A stretch of DNA of 64,000 nucleotides from Okapia johnstoni (GCA_024291935.2 CM044306.1:21523001-21587000), one strand, 5' to 3'. Shown: positions 1-13,620, counted from the stretch's first letter. The notes: generated by a model from the sequence alone, not told the origin. Made by a program: numbers and translations.

Positions 1-1934
1 TCCAAAGGACAAGAAGACTTTGCTTTTAGCACCTAACCCCCTTAGGGACTGTCTTTTCACTGAATCTTATTCTCCGGTTACAGACTTGCTTGACTATACT
101 TCTAACTAGGCCATCTTCAAATACTTGGCTCAAAATAGAGGCCAGATTTCTCTCCTGGAGGGAGGAGGAAAATGACTACATTTCTGCATATTTCTTTTTC
201 TGATTTTCATTCTTTCTCCAAAAACAGATGTGTTATTCAGACCAAAGTGGTTACCATAGCATCTCCCTATTTTTTTTAATTTCATGTATTACTTTATTAA
301 AGGAAGTTTTCACATTGAAAAGAACATGAAAAAAGATCTCACTCACCCTCGGTAAACACGTCGTGAGGTTTTGACACTTCAGCAAACACTGTCGGTTCTC
401 CCTGTGAAGTAACTAATGAGAAATTGTCTGCTTTGGTTAACAGGGTGACAGGAAGCAGTTTTAATGCCTATTTCTAAAAGCAAAAAGTATCTTCTCCCAT
501 CCCTTCCCAAAGGGCCGAAATCCCTAATCCTATAGGCATCCAAAGTCATAGCCTTTTTGAGCTTGAAGGAATGTTAGGAACCAGTAGGTGAAGTTCGTTC
601 ATTAAGGGAGGGAGGGGGATGGGAAAGATGGAGAGATGCAGCTAGTAGGTGACAGAGCAGGGCCAGAGCCTGGGTCTATAATGTGCTGCAGTCCAAGGCC
701 TGCCTTCCGCAGAGTCACCCAGAGCCGTACAGGTCATGTGCGCTACGTGGGGGCTTTGAAAAGGGGAGGATCTAGTCACTGAGAGCTGGTGGAAGAAAAA
801 TTCTTGAGGAAGGCCAGTCATTCTCTCTTAAGGGTGTGTTTTCTTGAGAAAAGATCTGTGGTGACTCCATCAGGGCAGATGACAACCAAATAGCACTTCA
901 TGGTGACTCACAGAGGACAAAGGCTTCTGCAGCAACCGAACGTGGTCTCCAGTTCAGTTTTCCTCACTGCCACCCCCACAACTCTCTCTTTTCTCTCTCC
1001 TCCTTCCTGCTTCTTGTTCTGTGGCTTCCTACCCTCTGTTCTCCTCCTCCTGGAAGAGGTGTTAGCCACTTCAGTCTCACTTAGAGTGAGATCAGAGCCA
1101 TCACCATCATCAGATATTCCATTTACCCTACTTATCTGCCCTTTTCTAGGGGGAGGATATGTGTTTGGAGTAAGAGTAAGCGATGATACATGTGGGAAAT
1201 GGTATGAAGGTATCAGCAGATACAATTAAGTGATTTGAAGAAGCTTAAAGACTTAATGAAAACCCTGGTTTTTCACATTACCCTGTTGTGATGACTGTCA
1301 CATTGGAATTGTTATTTTCCTAATGTCAAAATCATTTCTCCTCCTCATCAAAAAAAAAAAAAAATCTTTCAATGGCTTCTCATCAGAATAAAATCTAAAC
1401 CACCCAGGCGTTCTGAGCCTTTCACAATCTGTCTCTAAGTTGTCTTTTCTAAATGTATCATTTCAGCCAACTAATCTTTTAATTCAGCCGTAATGAACTA
1501 CTCCCACTTCTATGTTATCATTCTTTCCATGCTCACTGTCTGGAATGCCCTCCCTCCCATCTGTCCTAAACCTCCACGTGGTCTACATTCCCATACTGTC
1601 CTGAGTCCTCTCTCTCTCCTCCCCCTGCAATCCAGGCGGGTTTAACAGTCTGCTTTTCGTGATATATGTAACTGTCTCCACCACCATCACTTCCACCACC
1701 TCAGATTTCAAGCAGACTTTAGAGGAAGAATAAATTAATATTTGTCCCATGTTATGTGGCATATTTGAGGCGTGGTATGTATTTTCCTCTCTCTGCTATC
1801 TTGGCTACTCTATACTTTGTTCCACCACATGGTATTAAGGATATTAATATGTAATGAAATTGTGTACGTGCTACATCTCCTGTTGGATTGCAATTAAGTT
1901 TGTATTCTTTAAAGCACCTAACATGGTATGAAGC

Positions 1935-2045
1935 TAACAACAACAACAATAATAATAGATCTACCACTTACTGAGTGCTCACATGTGCCAGTACTCTGTT
2001 AAGCACTTATGGACATCATGACAACTCTATGCATCTAGATCTTTA
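1935..2045 (-). repeat. MIR SINE fragment
   Basis: Contains the degenerate MIR tail pattern (acttactgagtgctcacatg, then gccagtactctgttaagcac) in the antisense direction. An old mammalian tRNA-derived SINE in the IKZF3 intron. Confidence 0.65.
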
Positions 2046-2224
2046 TTGAATGCATGGTACTGGTCCATATGGAACAAAGCATAGTTGCTTTTCTATGCTT
2101 ATGGGAACTATCCCAGCGGAGAATCCAGAGACATTGCTGGTGGTGGGATTGAGACACGGGTGAGGTAGAAGCCAGGAAACAGTTAATGCTCAAACACTAA
2201 CTGAAGTACATGGGCCCTTGGGTC

Positions 2225-2400
2225 ACATCTCCATTTACCAGCTGAGCAACCTGTGTGAATCAGTCAATTTGTTTGTGCCTTAAATCCTTCATCTGACTAG
2301 GAGATGATCATTCATCTTAGGTAAAAGGAGACAATATGCAGAGGACCTAGGATGGCACTGGGTATATAGTAGGACTCAATAAATAGTAGCTATTCTTCTT
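2225..2400 (+). repeat. MIR SINE
   Basis: Sense-oriented MIR: a diverged core region (accagctgagcaacctgtg), then the typical tail ending in actcaataaatagtagctat. Old and diverged. Confidence 0.75.
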
Positions 2401-4384
2401 AGTATTTACACATAAGGCCCAGTGCTTGGTACTGTGAAGTAGAGAAGTAAACAGGTTAGAGGGGTGGATCTTGTCCCTGGATCCCCAAGGCAGAAGTCTG
2501 AATCCACGTGCCCAGCTAAGATCCCTTTTAGCTCTAGGCTATGATTCTGTACTTTCAGGTTGGCACTTAGCTGCCAAAAACCATATGCCCTCACCACACT
2601 GCCACAACTCAGGATGGGCAGATGCTCAGTTCAGGGTTACCAAAAGCCAAGGCAGTAGGGATTGACCCCTTTAAAAGGAATCACAGGTAGGGAACAGCCC
2701 AGTGAGGCAGCCTGGGTTTCTAAACTTAGGACTTGTTGCCATTTGTATTCTCATTGGAAGAAAACCTACATTTCAGCCCGAAGCTGCTCTCATTAATCAC
2801 GCAGAGGTGTGGTTCGATTTTGACTAGAAGCTGGACTGGAGGCTCCGAGCAGGTTTGGGAGCAGTTACACTCTTGTGGTTTGACTAACCTTTTTTATGAG
2901 TGTGTTACTAAAGAAACGTGAGCTGCTGGCTTTTCAATTACTGTAGCTTACCCCTCCTGAGTTTCATACACATTGAGTCATCGTGTCTACAGGTGACTGA
3001 TAATCATCTGCACTACTCAAGTTACCGTAACTCGGAGATGAGGGGATCTGATGAGGGCAGGTTGCGTGCACGTGAAGATCTGAGGCTCTCCCATCTTCTT
3101 AAAAATGAACAATGGTCTGCGTTAACCACAGAACTCAGTCGCACATTTCCACATCCAGAGCTGATTTTCCTCTTGCTGTTTTGCCTCTTACAACCTTAGC
3201 ACTCAGCTGTTTTCTGACATGTGCTGCAGGTGGTAGAAACTGTGAAATCGTTGGCCTAAGTAGGCAAAACAAACTCTTGGGAGAAAGGATAAAAGCAGAG
3301 GTTGGGATGTGTCTGCCCCACCTCGGAAACTTTCTGGAGCCTCTCTGATAGGCGAAAAGATAAAAAGACTTCCAGAGATTCCTGGTATTTGGAGGAACTG
3401 AGTAGAGTTAGCTCCACTGGCAAATCATCAGTAACCTTGAAAAGGCCAAGAAACCAAAGTTCATCATTTCTGTGTCGCTTTCAGGGGAATGAATATTTGT
3501 GACTTAAGCCAGCTTTCATATTCCAGTCTCATTCTTCCAAACAGCTCTGATCAGAGACACAGCCAGTCTGGCACTTGAAAGAAGAACTATTGATTACCTT
3601 GGCAAAGGTCTTTGTTTCTGTTCCTTTTTATTGAGTAGTTAAGGCACAGTGATTTTCTTGGTATATTTTTTCTCTCAGGTATTTGTCTGGAAGCTGTCAA
3701 GTTGGCCTTAAGGTAGTGGGGATGCAGGACAAATCCGTCTGATTAGGTCTTTTAGCAAGTCTTTCTGTCTCCAACTTCTCACTGTTCTGGTCCACCTTAC
3801 ACATTGCTGTTACATTAATATCCTTAAAATAACATTCTGACCACAAGCCTCTCTTGCTCCAGAGCATTGGAGGTTTGCCATTGTCCAGATCTAAGCCCTA
3901 CTGTTGCTTGTTCAGAGTGGGCATCATTTGGTCCCACCATGTGTTACCTTTTTTCAGCATTCCCCAAAATGTTGGAGGCAAAAGGCTAGGAGGCTCACAG
4001 GGCATTTGAAAACCTTGCTCTACGTGGCCAGGAAATTATTTTCTTTTTAGTTCTCTTTGAATCTTCTTGATTATACCAGGAGAAAGATTTGGACTTTATT
4101 AGATGTTAGTTGTCTTCAACACTAATCGCACACTTGATAAGCTCTATTTTTAGCAAAGAAAGAGGGGATCTTTGTCTACAGGTACTTACCGTATCTGATC
4201 AAACTTTAATAAATTGCTGTGTTTCGCTGTCTTTATTTTTCGTAGTTACCTTCTATTTGTGGCAAGTGACTCTGGTTTTCCATTTATGTTGGTGATATAA
4301 AGTTTCCTTATAAAAACAAATTTCTTTTAGCAAAAAAGGAAAGAAAGAAAATGCAAGCTGATTCAAACCAAGTTAAAAAAAATA

Positions 4385-4610
4385 ACCCTAATGTCTACCA
4401 AGTGCTTTCAGTGTGCCAGGTACTGTTCTAAGCTCTTACTAGTTAAGGTAGATACAATTATTACCCCCATTTTACATGAGGACACGGAGCCACAGACAGG
4501 TTAAGGAACTTACCCAAGCTCACACCACTAGTAATGATGAGGCAGCATCAAATCCATACCATCTGACTCTAGAGCTCTTGCTCTCAACCACTGCACTACC
4601 CTGGGGTGTT
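4385..4610 (-). repeat. MIR SINE, nearly full length
   Basis: Antisense MIR with all diagnostic blocks: gtgccaggtactgttctaag, ttacccccattttacatgag, aggttaaggaacttacccaa, and the tRNA-like end near ctcttgctctcaaccactgc. Confidence 0.85.
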
Positions 4611-6277
4611 GATACTGCATAGTGTGGAGGAATAAGTGAAGTCTGAGAAATCCTTTATTCCATACTTCCTGATACTGCTGTATCCAAACTCTCTCATTCC
4701 TCCCTGCTCATATCTTGGATGGTCCCTTGTGTCTGTCTTGATTCATGCTCATGTCTCAATTAGGATGTCTCTTCTGCCTCTCTGAAAATCTAAATCCAAC
4801 CAGTTCATCAAGATCCTTCTCAAAATTTAGATTTTCCAAGAATACTTTCCCTTCCGAAAGTACTCCTGAAGTTTTTGTATTCCCTTAACATTTAAATAGA
4901 TAGTTTGTACCAGACTGCCATGCCCTTGCCTTATAATCCTTTTTACAGAAGATGTGTTCCCCCACCCCTGCTTAAATGCCTCAAACATGGCATTTAGAAT
5001 AAAAGCTTCTGTAGAGCGAGGCAGCCCTTTCTAAACTTTTAGCATTTATTTTTCTCCAGTTCCAACTATCCAAGTCTTATTTCTCTCTCCCTAGGTTGGA
5101 GAGTCCTCAAGAACAGAAACTGGTTCTTTCAATCCTTTTTGTCTTTTTTCCTCCCTGAAGCCTTTACTGTGTGGCAGTGACAAGTTTTGGAACCATAACA
5201 TGCTTCGGAAATGTTAGGGAAGAGAGGTTATCGTTTAACAAATCTCTCAGAATCCAGTGTCTACAGAATGAAGAAGCATCAGGAGTAACCTTGGCCTCAC
5301 TTCCAGCCCTTGGCACGTCTTCCCCACTTTCTTGTGCCTCCACCAGCCACTCACCATTGAGCACACCTGCCATCACTGCAGACCCAACCTCTGCCTTCCC
5401 CATGGCTAAAGAGTCTGTTTTCTAACACAGAACACCCACACACCCTGAAGGTGGCTAAACTCTGTTTTCAAAATTTCTCAGCAGTTTGACATGAGAAGTA
5501 GGAGCGGGTGACCAAAATAAATTTTTCAGTTAAGTGTGAGATAAGTCCTAATGATCACATATGTATCAATGACACATCTTTTCAAACAAAAGAAGAATAA
5601 CACACTTTATGAGTACAAACATCATGATCTTTCATCAAGAGAGCCTTTCTAAAACTCCCCGCCTTTGAAGCGCTTATATTTAAATCTCAGTCAATCTAAT
5701 GACCGATGTGTTTCGGGAGTGGTAAGTTGGAGTTTTGGGGGCTATTTTTTCTGCCTCTGCAGCTATTTAAAAAACTGCCGAGGTCAGAGCATCCCCACTT
5801 TTTGCAGCACATCCGGCCCCCTGGCTCCCTAGTGTCACAAGCAGAAAAGAACAAGAAAGTTCAGGAATGGACTGCATCTTCAGAGCTCATGAACAGTAGA
5901 GATGCAGAAGCCCCCACGGCCCTGACAGTGGCAACTCCCCACCCCCTCCTGAGCCCCCTCCTAATGTTCCCTTGCTTCTTTTCTCCAGGGTTCCCCTCTG
6001 ACATGAGCAGTGGAAACAGCTCACATTGTAGCCTCAACTTAGTGACATCTGTGACTCCCTCTTGCCTGCTGGTTTCAGTTATTTTGACTGTCCAAACATG
6101 TGCTGTCAACCACTGTCCCTTGAGACTTCAGCATCGTGCAGGACCATTTCGCCTGGGCTGAGTGTACTTAAGCAGGCAACTTGTCCTTCCTCATTTCTCA
6201 AGGACTCCAGAAAATCATTTTAAAAACTCTGTGCCTTTTGTTGTTCCTTTTGTCACCGTTTCTTTCCCTCGTTGTAG

Positions 6278-6981
6278 GTGAGAAGCGCCACTGCTTTGAT
6301 GTCAGCTATAATCCTAGCTACATGTACGAGAAGGAGAGCGAGATGATCCAGACCCGAATGATGGACCAGGCCATCAATAACGCCATCAGCTATCTCGGGG
6401 CCGAAGCCCTGCGCCCCTTGGTCCAGACACCACCTGCTCCCACTTCAGAAATGGTCCCGGTTATCAGCAGCATGTACCCCATAGCCCTCACCCGCGCCGA
6501 GATGCCAAATGGTGCCCCCCAGGAGCTGGAAAAGAAGAACATCCACCTGCCAGAGAAGAGCCTGCCTTCTGAAAGAGGTCTGTCCCCCACCAACAGTGGC
6601 CACGACTCCACGGACACTGACAGCAACCATGAGGAACGCCAGAATCACATCTACCAGCAAAATCCCATGGTCCCTCCTCGGGCCCGCAATGGGATGCCAC
6701 TTCTGAAGGAGGGCCCCCGCTCTTATGAACTCCTCAAGCCCCCACCCATCTGCCCAAGAGACTCCATCAAAGTGATCAACAAAGAAGGGGAGGTGACGGA
6801 TGTGTACCGGTGTGACCACTGCCGAGTCCTCTTCCTGGATTATGTGATGTTCACTATTCACATGGGTTGCCACGGCTTTCGTGACCCTTTCGAGTGTAAC
6901 ATGTGTGGATATCGAAGCCACGATCGTTATGAGTTTTCATCTCATATAGCCAGAGGGGAACACAGAGCCATGCTGAAGTGA
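6278..6981 (+). CDS. IKZF3: IKZF3 (Aiolos) terminal coding exon
   Basis: This is the 3' coding exon of the Ikaros-family zinc-finger factor Aiolos, a lymphoid regulator that binds DNA and recruits NuRD-type chromatin complexes in the nucleus. The exon follows an acceptor ending at 6277. It begins with two bases that finish a Gly codon (GEKRHCFDV) and runs 233 codons to TGA at 6979-6981. The early part carries the conserved MMDQAINNAISYLGAEALRP stretch; a low-complexity, Ser/Pro-rich middle follows. The C-terminus has the two dimerisation zinc fingers, YRCDHC...HMGCH and FECNMC...HIARGEH, ending in RAMLK. The upstream DNA-binding fingers are in exons left of this window, so the gene is partial here only because of the window edge. 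Human Aiolos has about 509 residues, so this would be roughly residues 277-509. Ikaros and Helios are excluded by close agreement with Aiolos in the linker. Confidence 0.97.
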
Positions 6982-8289
6982 ACACCCAGGCCCAGAGGTG
7001 ATTGTCACCTGACCATTCCACATCGTTTTAAAACTGATAATGCCGCTCACCTAACAGATCACTCTCAAACTCAGCTCCAAACCCTTTTCCATGCTATTTT
7101 AGTGTTCAAAGGATCACGTTTACGTGGGCAGCAGAGAAATGCTGTCCCCATTCAGAAATCGTTTGCAGATATATCATGTTACTACTTTTGTGAAACCTGT
7201 GTTTTCCCATGAGGGAAATTTAAAAGCCAATGAATTTTACATTTAAAAGCCAATGAAATATTTGGTCATAATCTTTTGTAGCAATAGACAGGCATTCTTT
7301 GGAGTCTATTGCCAATCAGAAGAGTCTCCTGGTTGTGCTGTGTGAAACATTGTTTTCTAAATACATTGGCCATATGTGGAAAAGCCTCATAGTCCTATGC
7401 TCCGGTCCACAGAGAAAAACTGTTGACCAGCTAACCTTGCTGGGAAACCTTGCCCATCTGCACTTCACACAAGTTTGAAGGGTTAGAATATGATCTCTCC
7501 ACCCCAAATTAGAGTCTAACAGTAAGGAAAAGAACGGCCATCAAATAAGTTACCAAAAACCAAAGCCCCTACTCTCCGAGCATCAGATCCACCTCTTATC
7601 ACACAAGCGAAAAAACCCAAATTATCCAATGATACTTCTGCTTCTACTTTTTATCCTCCCATCTCCCATTAAAGCTGCTTTGGGTTAAACCATGCACAGA
7701 AGAAACTCTGTATCAGAAGAACCAGTGGTTTAAACATAGACTGTCATTGGAACTCCAGGAGGTTGTCTGCTTGGATGATGGCATCCTTTTCCTGCGATGG
7801 AGATTGGCAGGCATGGTTCTGAGGGGGAGTGATTCAGCAGCATCACCAGGGATGGAGGGAGGGAGGAACAACCCATCCGGAAGTTTTTCATTTCTTTCGT
7901 GGAGTATTGGTGTACAAACCCAAAGCAAACTTGCCAATGACTTTTGACACACACACAAAAAAAAAACCCAAAGAATCCAAAATGTATGACTTAGTCTCCC
8001 CCACCCACAGGAAGGAATCAAGGCTACACACCATGATCAGAGCTGAGCTTCAGAATGGGTGAGGAGAGAGCACCTCTGCTGGCAGGTTCTCCTCCATCAG
8101 GCAGGTTGGGGGTTCCACTTCCCCACACATACATTTTAAATGGAGCTGTTGTATTCCACAGTTTCCTGAAAATTTGCTCTTGGTTCTGCAGATGTGTTGG
8201 ACATCTTTCTCATTAATTATGGGAGACATGCTGTCAAGGAAAAGTGCTGTGATAATTGTAAAATTAGCACTGGAATAGGGGTCACACAA

Positions 8290-8450
8290 TCTGTTAGCTG
8301 AATTCCATGTTTGCCACTAATTAGCGGAATGACTTTGGGCAAATCACTTAACTCTTAAAACTAAGTTTCCTCAACCATAGAATCAGGGGTTGGATTGGAT
8401 TTTGATGTTCTCTGAAGATCTTTTCCAGCTTTAAATTTATGTGATTGTGT
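8290..8450 (+). repeat. MIR SINE in IKZF3 3' UTR
   Basis: Diverged sense MIR: gactttgggcaaatcactta, then cctcaaccatagaatcaggg. It lies inside the 3' UTR, so it is transcribed. Confidence 0.6.
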
Positions 8451-8720
8451 AGTAACCACAATTGTTTTTTGAACCTCTTCATGTATGGGTATTAAGCAGA
8501 AGAGTATGTGTATATGAATATATGTTTCACATTTCTTTGGTGTGAAAATGGTAGTATTGTTAAGTTTTTCCTTTAACCACTGAGCTGTGAGTGTGAAGGG
8601 GAGGAACAAAACACAGGAAGGTATTTTGATCTTGCCCCCAAGTGTGCACACAAACTGGCACCTGCAGCTGCTCACAGAGCCTTATTTTCTATCTCCTTTG
8701 AAAGTGACTGTGTTATGAAA

Positions 8721-8726
8721 AATAAA
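8721..8726 (+). promoter_or_regulatory. IKZF3: Poly(A) signal, possible proximal IKZF3 end
   Basis: Canonical AATAAA about 1.74 kb after the stop codon. Whether it is used cannot be judged from sequence. Confidence 0.4.
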
Positions 8727-11700
8727 TGCTGCTTCCAGGGCCACTTCATGGAGCCTATTTACAAATGAAGAGTCAGTTGTGTGAACATTTCTAGCAGAGG
8801 CAAGAATCCCCAATTCCTGGTAGAATAGTGTTTTATGTATCTGCCTTGGTATTTCGAAAGGGCTTTATGCATTAGGCTCAAACTCAGCGCGTCTGTGTGC
8901 TGCCAGTAATTTAAATGTTCCACCTCAGACTGCACAAATGGCTTATCCTTCTTTGTAGCATGGCGTCTGTCTCAGGAAAAAAAGATTTTGTGAAATTCCA
9001 TGGCAACAGTCCCAACATGTTTGAGATTTCAGCTAGAAGACTAGATGGATTTCAGTGTGTGGGATTCTGAACATCACTGCGTTTCTGTAATCCTAGACTC
9101 CAAGCCACACCAGGTTGTTTACACCCATTGTGAAAGAGGAGCTGCTTGTTATATTTTTGAAATATCACACATCCTGTTGACTCTTTAGGGGACAAAAGGA
9201 AGAGAATTCAGAAGCAAGGATTAGCAGAAGAGAAAGCTAGGAAAAGCGAGTATTTCCACCAGATTAGTGGGAGAGTCTTAAGAGAAGACATCATCTTCTG
9301 CACCTTAAGATAGTGAAACTAAAGCCCTTCCCACCAAGATGGGGACTCTGTAGCTATGACCCTGGTTTTCTCCGTGACTAATGGATTTTCTGAATGATTT
9401 CCATCGTTCTGAGGTCAGTTTTATGAGTGAGGTGACCCCTCACACAGGCTACACATTCATTGTTGCATTCTGAGCCTCGGATTGGGACATGTCAAGTCCA
9501 GAGAAAATGTGTATGTGGAAACTCCACATTCTTAGATCTTGAAATTGAACAGGGTGGAATGTAGCAGTTGCCACAACACAGGTAAACACTTACTTCTACA
9601 GGCACTCCTTATCCTACTTAACCCTCTCCCTTGCTTGGGGTGGGGAAGGAGGTGAAGAAGAACCTTAGCAACCTAGAGAGGAGGGCAGGTTAAGATTTAC
9701 ATCTGACCGTGTTTTACAGTGAGGTCTTCGGCAGCTTCTGACAGCACAGTTCTTTTCTCAGCCAGAGTCCCTGTGACCGTGAGCTGTGTAGGTTCTCTCT
9801 CCTTCACTTTCCCCAATCCTCTTATTAGCCAGGCCCCCACCGCACACCCAGGAGGAAATCTGAGGAACAACCAAACGTGTGAAAAATTCCCTTACAGCCA
9901 AGGTGGTAAGAGTGGAAAAGGAAGAGGGCTGTTCTCCAAACGTTCTTTATTGTTATTTGAAGTGTTGCCTGTGTTCCCTCCTTCAGTTCCCTGGTAGAAG
10001 TGTCTCCCACATTACACTCCACACCACCACCAGGGAAAAATATTAATAAATCCACCAGTCTTTAGATTCCTTAATTCATTCTTCCAAGAAGATATTAACC
10101 TTGACACAGATAAGCTAGCTAATGTTATGCTTTGTTATCCATTCTAAGCTGTTCCTGACTCAGCTTCCAACTTTATCAGTGACAAAATGTCTCACCTTTT
10201 AAAGGCAAGGCTTATTTAACATTTTGCCAGACCCAGAAGTAAAATGACCTCAGATTTCTTTTGCAAAGAGAGATGTTTAAAAACACAACATTTTATTCAG
10301 TTGAAACACTGTGTTAGTAACAAATCTAGCATCAGCATAATGCTTTTTCCAAGGAGCTTCTGTATCACTGTTTTATTCCCCTCCTCTGCTTTTTTCCCCC
10401 AGCTAAATGTGAGGTTTAGAATGTTTTTAGGGGAAAAAAGCAATACTTCTGATATATATCCCAGGACAGGCAGTAAAACTGCAGTGTAAATGTTGAATGT
10501 TTAGTGTTTGAAGTCCTAACTTTAAAGTGTACCCCACTATGAGTAGGGTACGTTGGTCTCTAGTGGAGATTTGGAAACTCGATATAACACTCAAGATTTG
10601 AGTCCTCGGAGTGTCCAGGCTGTTTGACAAAGAGAATTAGAAGTTTGAGCTCAAGAAGAGAAAAGAAAGGGGAGTGATGAAAAGTTTACCCTAGAAAATG
10701 GACTCAGGCTGTGCAGAAGATAAGAGATATGCAGTGATCCTTCTCATCTTTTAAAGAATCAGGAGCTATTTTTGTGCTCAGACAGAAAGTACAGTTCAGA
10801 AACTCTCTATAGGCAGAATTCAGAAAAACAGAATGATTGGGGATTTAAGTGCCTGTGAAAAGGACAACTTTGACCCAGAACCAAAAGCTAAACCTGGGCC
10901 ATCCCAGGGAAAGGACTCGTCTCTAAGCCTAACCGACTGAAAAGGTCTGAGAATGATCAGTGAACCCAGGGTCGGAGACTGTGGACTTGGAAGAGCCTAG
11001 AAGAGAGTTCTAGACTTTCGACTTGGGTAGCTCCTAGTGCAAGACTGTACCTTTGTTGACCCAAGTTGTATATAGCCTGTCCCACGCCGTGTCATCAACA
11101 TGAGAAACAGGTCTTTGCACTTTGAAGAAGCTGAATGCAAGTTTCCTCTGAATATTACAATAGTAGAACTGTCATATGCTGATATTGAATTGTTATTTGA
11201 AACTAGAATGTTAATGTTTTGATTTTTAAAAATGTAAGGACATAACAATATCTACCTCCCAAGGATGTTGTGAGGTTTTATGTAATTTTGTCTATTAGGT
11301 AACATTACTTTGTTTTTTGGGGGGATGGGGGATGGATTATGTTGGGTGGCTGTAGATTTTCCACATATTTCTGTATCTGGATTTATAGACATGGAAAATA
11401 TTCAAAAATCATACTAAGACCATGATAGAAATTCACTTGCCAATAGAGGCAACTGATCCCAAACACACAGTTTGCTTCATGTTGTTTTAATGCCTAAGAG
11501 TAAAGGATATGCTGAACCTTAGAACCAATGGGTATGAACCACACAGTACAGAAACTTCATGACTTTGCAGTCAGATAAGTAGACTGGCTTTGCTCCCTCA
11601 CCATCTTATGAGCCCTCCACCATTAATTCTCCCAGTGATTTAGTTCCCTCAAGTGGTCCTCACCATCCATCTCTCCATCAATCCCACTCTAGAAAGCCCA

Positions 11701-12537
11701 AGAGCAGTCCCATGATGTCACCCATCTTCTCCCAAGCCCAAGTCATGCATCTGTGGGGCCTACTTCATTTTCTGTGTGTGGGGGCAGCTTTGCTTCTTCC
11801 TCTCCTAAGAAGACTGAGAATAGACCTTTTGACATGTTAGGAAAATGGGGCAGCCTTAAAAATGACTGATCCCATTGCCAGTGACTCATTTACACAAGGA
11901 CTTTTCCAGGTTAGCAGACAAGGCCCTTTTCAGTGGGCCTGCTTCTGTGGGTTCACAGAAACCAAATTACTGTGGGTTGCAAAGAATTAGCAGGTCATTT
12001 GAAAAGCAGACATCCCTTTACCCAGACTGTGGTTTTGCATGCTCAAGTTCTCAGTCTGTAAGCTTTGGTGAGGGATCATTTTGGCTACTGGAAAAACCGT
12101 AGCTTATTTTTAATTTCTGGCTGCCAAAGCCACCACACGTGTGGTCTGTGGATGACCCTTGTCTGCAGAATGACAGGGTGGGGGAGGGGCAGAGAAGGGA
12201 ACGTGGTTTGGGGCTCAGGGTGGCCTTCCCACCAGGAGTGAGGGAGGGAGACCTTGCCGAGTGGTTTTGACACAGCCTGTGCTCATAGCAGTCTCGGCTG
12301 GGTTTCTCAGAAATGCCCTCCCTGCCCAGCAGTGACCTTCCCTCATGACCTGGAGTCCAACCCCTTGGAGCACTGTAGCGCCCTACTCCTCTGTAAAGAC
12401 TGTACAGGTTCAGCTTCTGAAATGTAGCAATGCGCACCTTGCCAGAACCCTAATGAGTGCATTCCCGCATCGAAAACAACCCTGCTGATAGTTTTCAAAG
12501 TTTTTTTATTATGTTTGATTTTTACATTGAAAAATGA

Positions 12538-12543
12538 AATAAA
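12538..12543 (+). promoter_or_regulatory. IKZF3: Poly(A) signal, probable distal IKZF3 end
   Basis: Canonical AATAAA in an A-rich context, followed within about 20 bases by a GT-rich downstream element. It is the last such signal before the sequence turns into GC-rich spacer. Confidence 0.65.
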
Positions 12544-12560
12544 AAATACTGGTGTGTTTG

Positions 12561-13406
12561 AAATTAGTCACTGCGCATGCCTGTCATTTGTCATTGTTGT
12601 CGGAAAATGGAATTTCTTCTGCCCCTAGGAATATTTTCTTAATTTAGCCCCTCTGGCTCTTTCTTAAAGTTCAGATACTTAGATAAGCAGAATTATCATT
12701 GAACTAAAACATCTTGCCTAATGTCTTGCTGAACCTGCCGTTGGTGTCCTGCTGCTGGCCCCGTGTCCCCATGGTGGGACTCTGGGTCCACTAGCCGTTA
12801 GTTCACTAAGGGGACCTGAGGAGGTCGGGGGCCTGGACATGGCAAACACGACACACTGGGCACGGTGTCTCCCAGTTCCAAGACACCATCCCGCCCTCCC
12901 TTCCCAGCAGGGATCCTTCCTAAAGGATAGGCAACTCCTGATTTTTCTATCTCTGGGGTCTCAGAAACATCCACGCTGGGAAACTCAACCTGCAGTTGAA
13001 CTCAGCCACCACATTGAGATGCAGTCTGTAGATACTTGGACGCCCAAGCTGGGTGCCGGTGGGGGTAACTCCTAGGAGAAGGGTGCCGGGATCATGTGGC
13101 TCTCTTCCTGTCTTGATATCCTCTATTCTCTCTCAGAAAAGGTCACAAAAGAGTCAGAGCTGGTCTGGCCTTCTGCTCAGCCTCACTCAGAGCACCTTTT
13201 CCTTCCTCTGGGGAAGAGGTGGGAGGAAGACACTGCTGAAGTTCAGGACTAGCTAAGGTGGGGCCAGGTTGGAGGCAGCTTTCATGGCTCTGTGTTCAGC
13301 ACTGTCTCCCTTCCTTCAGCACCACCAGACCGTCCTGAGGCTCTCCAGGTGGTTTTCCAGTCTCAACACTAAGGCCAGGGAGGGAAGAACGGCTTTGCAG
13401 CCTGCC
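12561..13406. other. IKZF3-GRB7 spacer, no gene seen
   Basis: Sequence downstream of IKZF3 with no exon-like open frame bounded by good splice sites and no clear repeat. Confidence 0.6.
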
Positions 13407-13414
13407 CATGTTTG

Positions 13415-13612
13415 TCCATGGGGTCGCTAAGAGTCGGACACGACTGAGCGACTTCACTTTCACTTTTCCCTTTCATGCACTGGAGAAGGAAATGGCAACC
13501 CACTCCAGTATTCTTGCCTGGAGAATCCCGGGGACGGCAGAGCCTAGTGGGCTGCCGTCTATGGGGTCGCACAGAGTTGGACCCAACTGAAGCGACTTAG
13601 CAGCAGCAGCAG
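13415..13612 (+). repeat. Bov-A/ART2-type SINE with target-site duplication
   Basis: Ruminant SINE containing gtcgctaagagtcggacacg, the block with ggaaatggcaacccactcca, and a (gca)n tail. It is flanked by a perfect 8-bp direct repeat, catgtttg, at 13407-13414 and 13613-13620, so both ends are intact. Confidence 0.92.
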
Positions 13613-13620
13613 CATGTTTG

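Larger units (their letters stand above)
1..6277 (+). other. IKZF3: IKZF3 last intron (partial)
   Basis: Non-coding sequence upstream of the IKZF3 terminal exon. It ends in a pyrimidine-rich tract and the acceptor tag at 6275-6277. I see no convincing exon in it; the open frames are short and of low quality. It holds old MIR copies (listed separately) and AT-rich unique sequence. The intron continues beyond the left edge of the window. Confidence 0.85.
6982..12560 (+). other. IKZF3: IKZF3 3' untranslated region
   Basis: Non-coding continuation of the IKZF3 last exon. The most likely end is just after the AATAAA at 12538-12543, which is followed by a GT-rich element (ggtgtgtttg). Earlier AATAAA motifs at 8721-8726 and 10045-10050 could give shorter transcripts. 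The stretch is AT-rich with no credible open frame and contains one MIR copy. Its length of about 5.6 kb is inferred from the poly(A) signal, not from transcript data. Confidence 0.7.
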
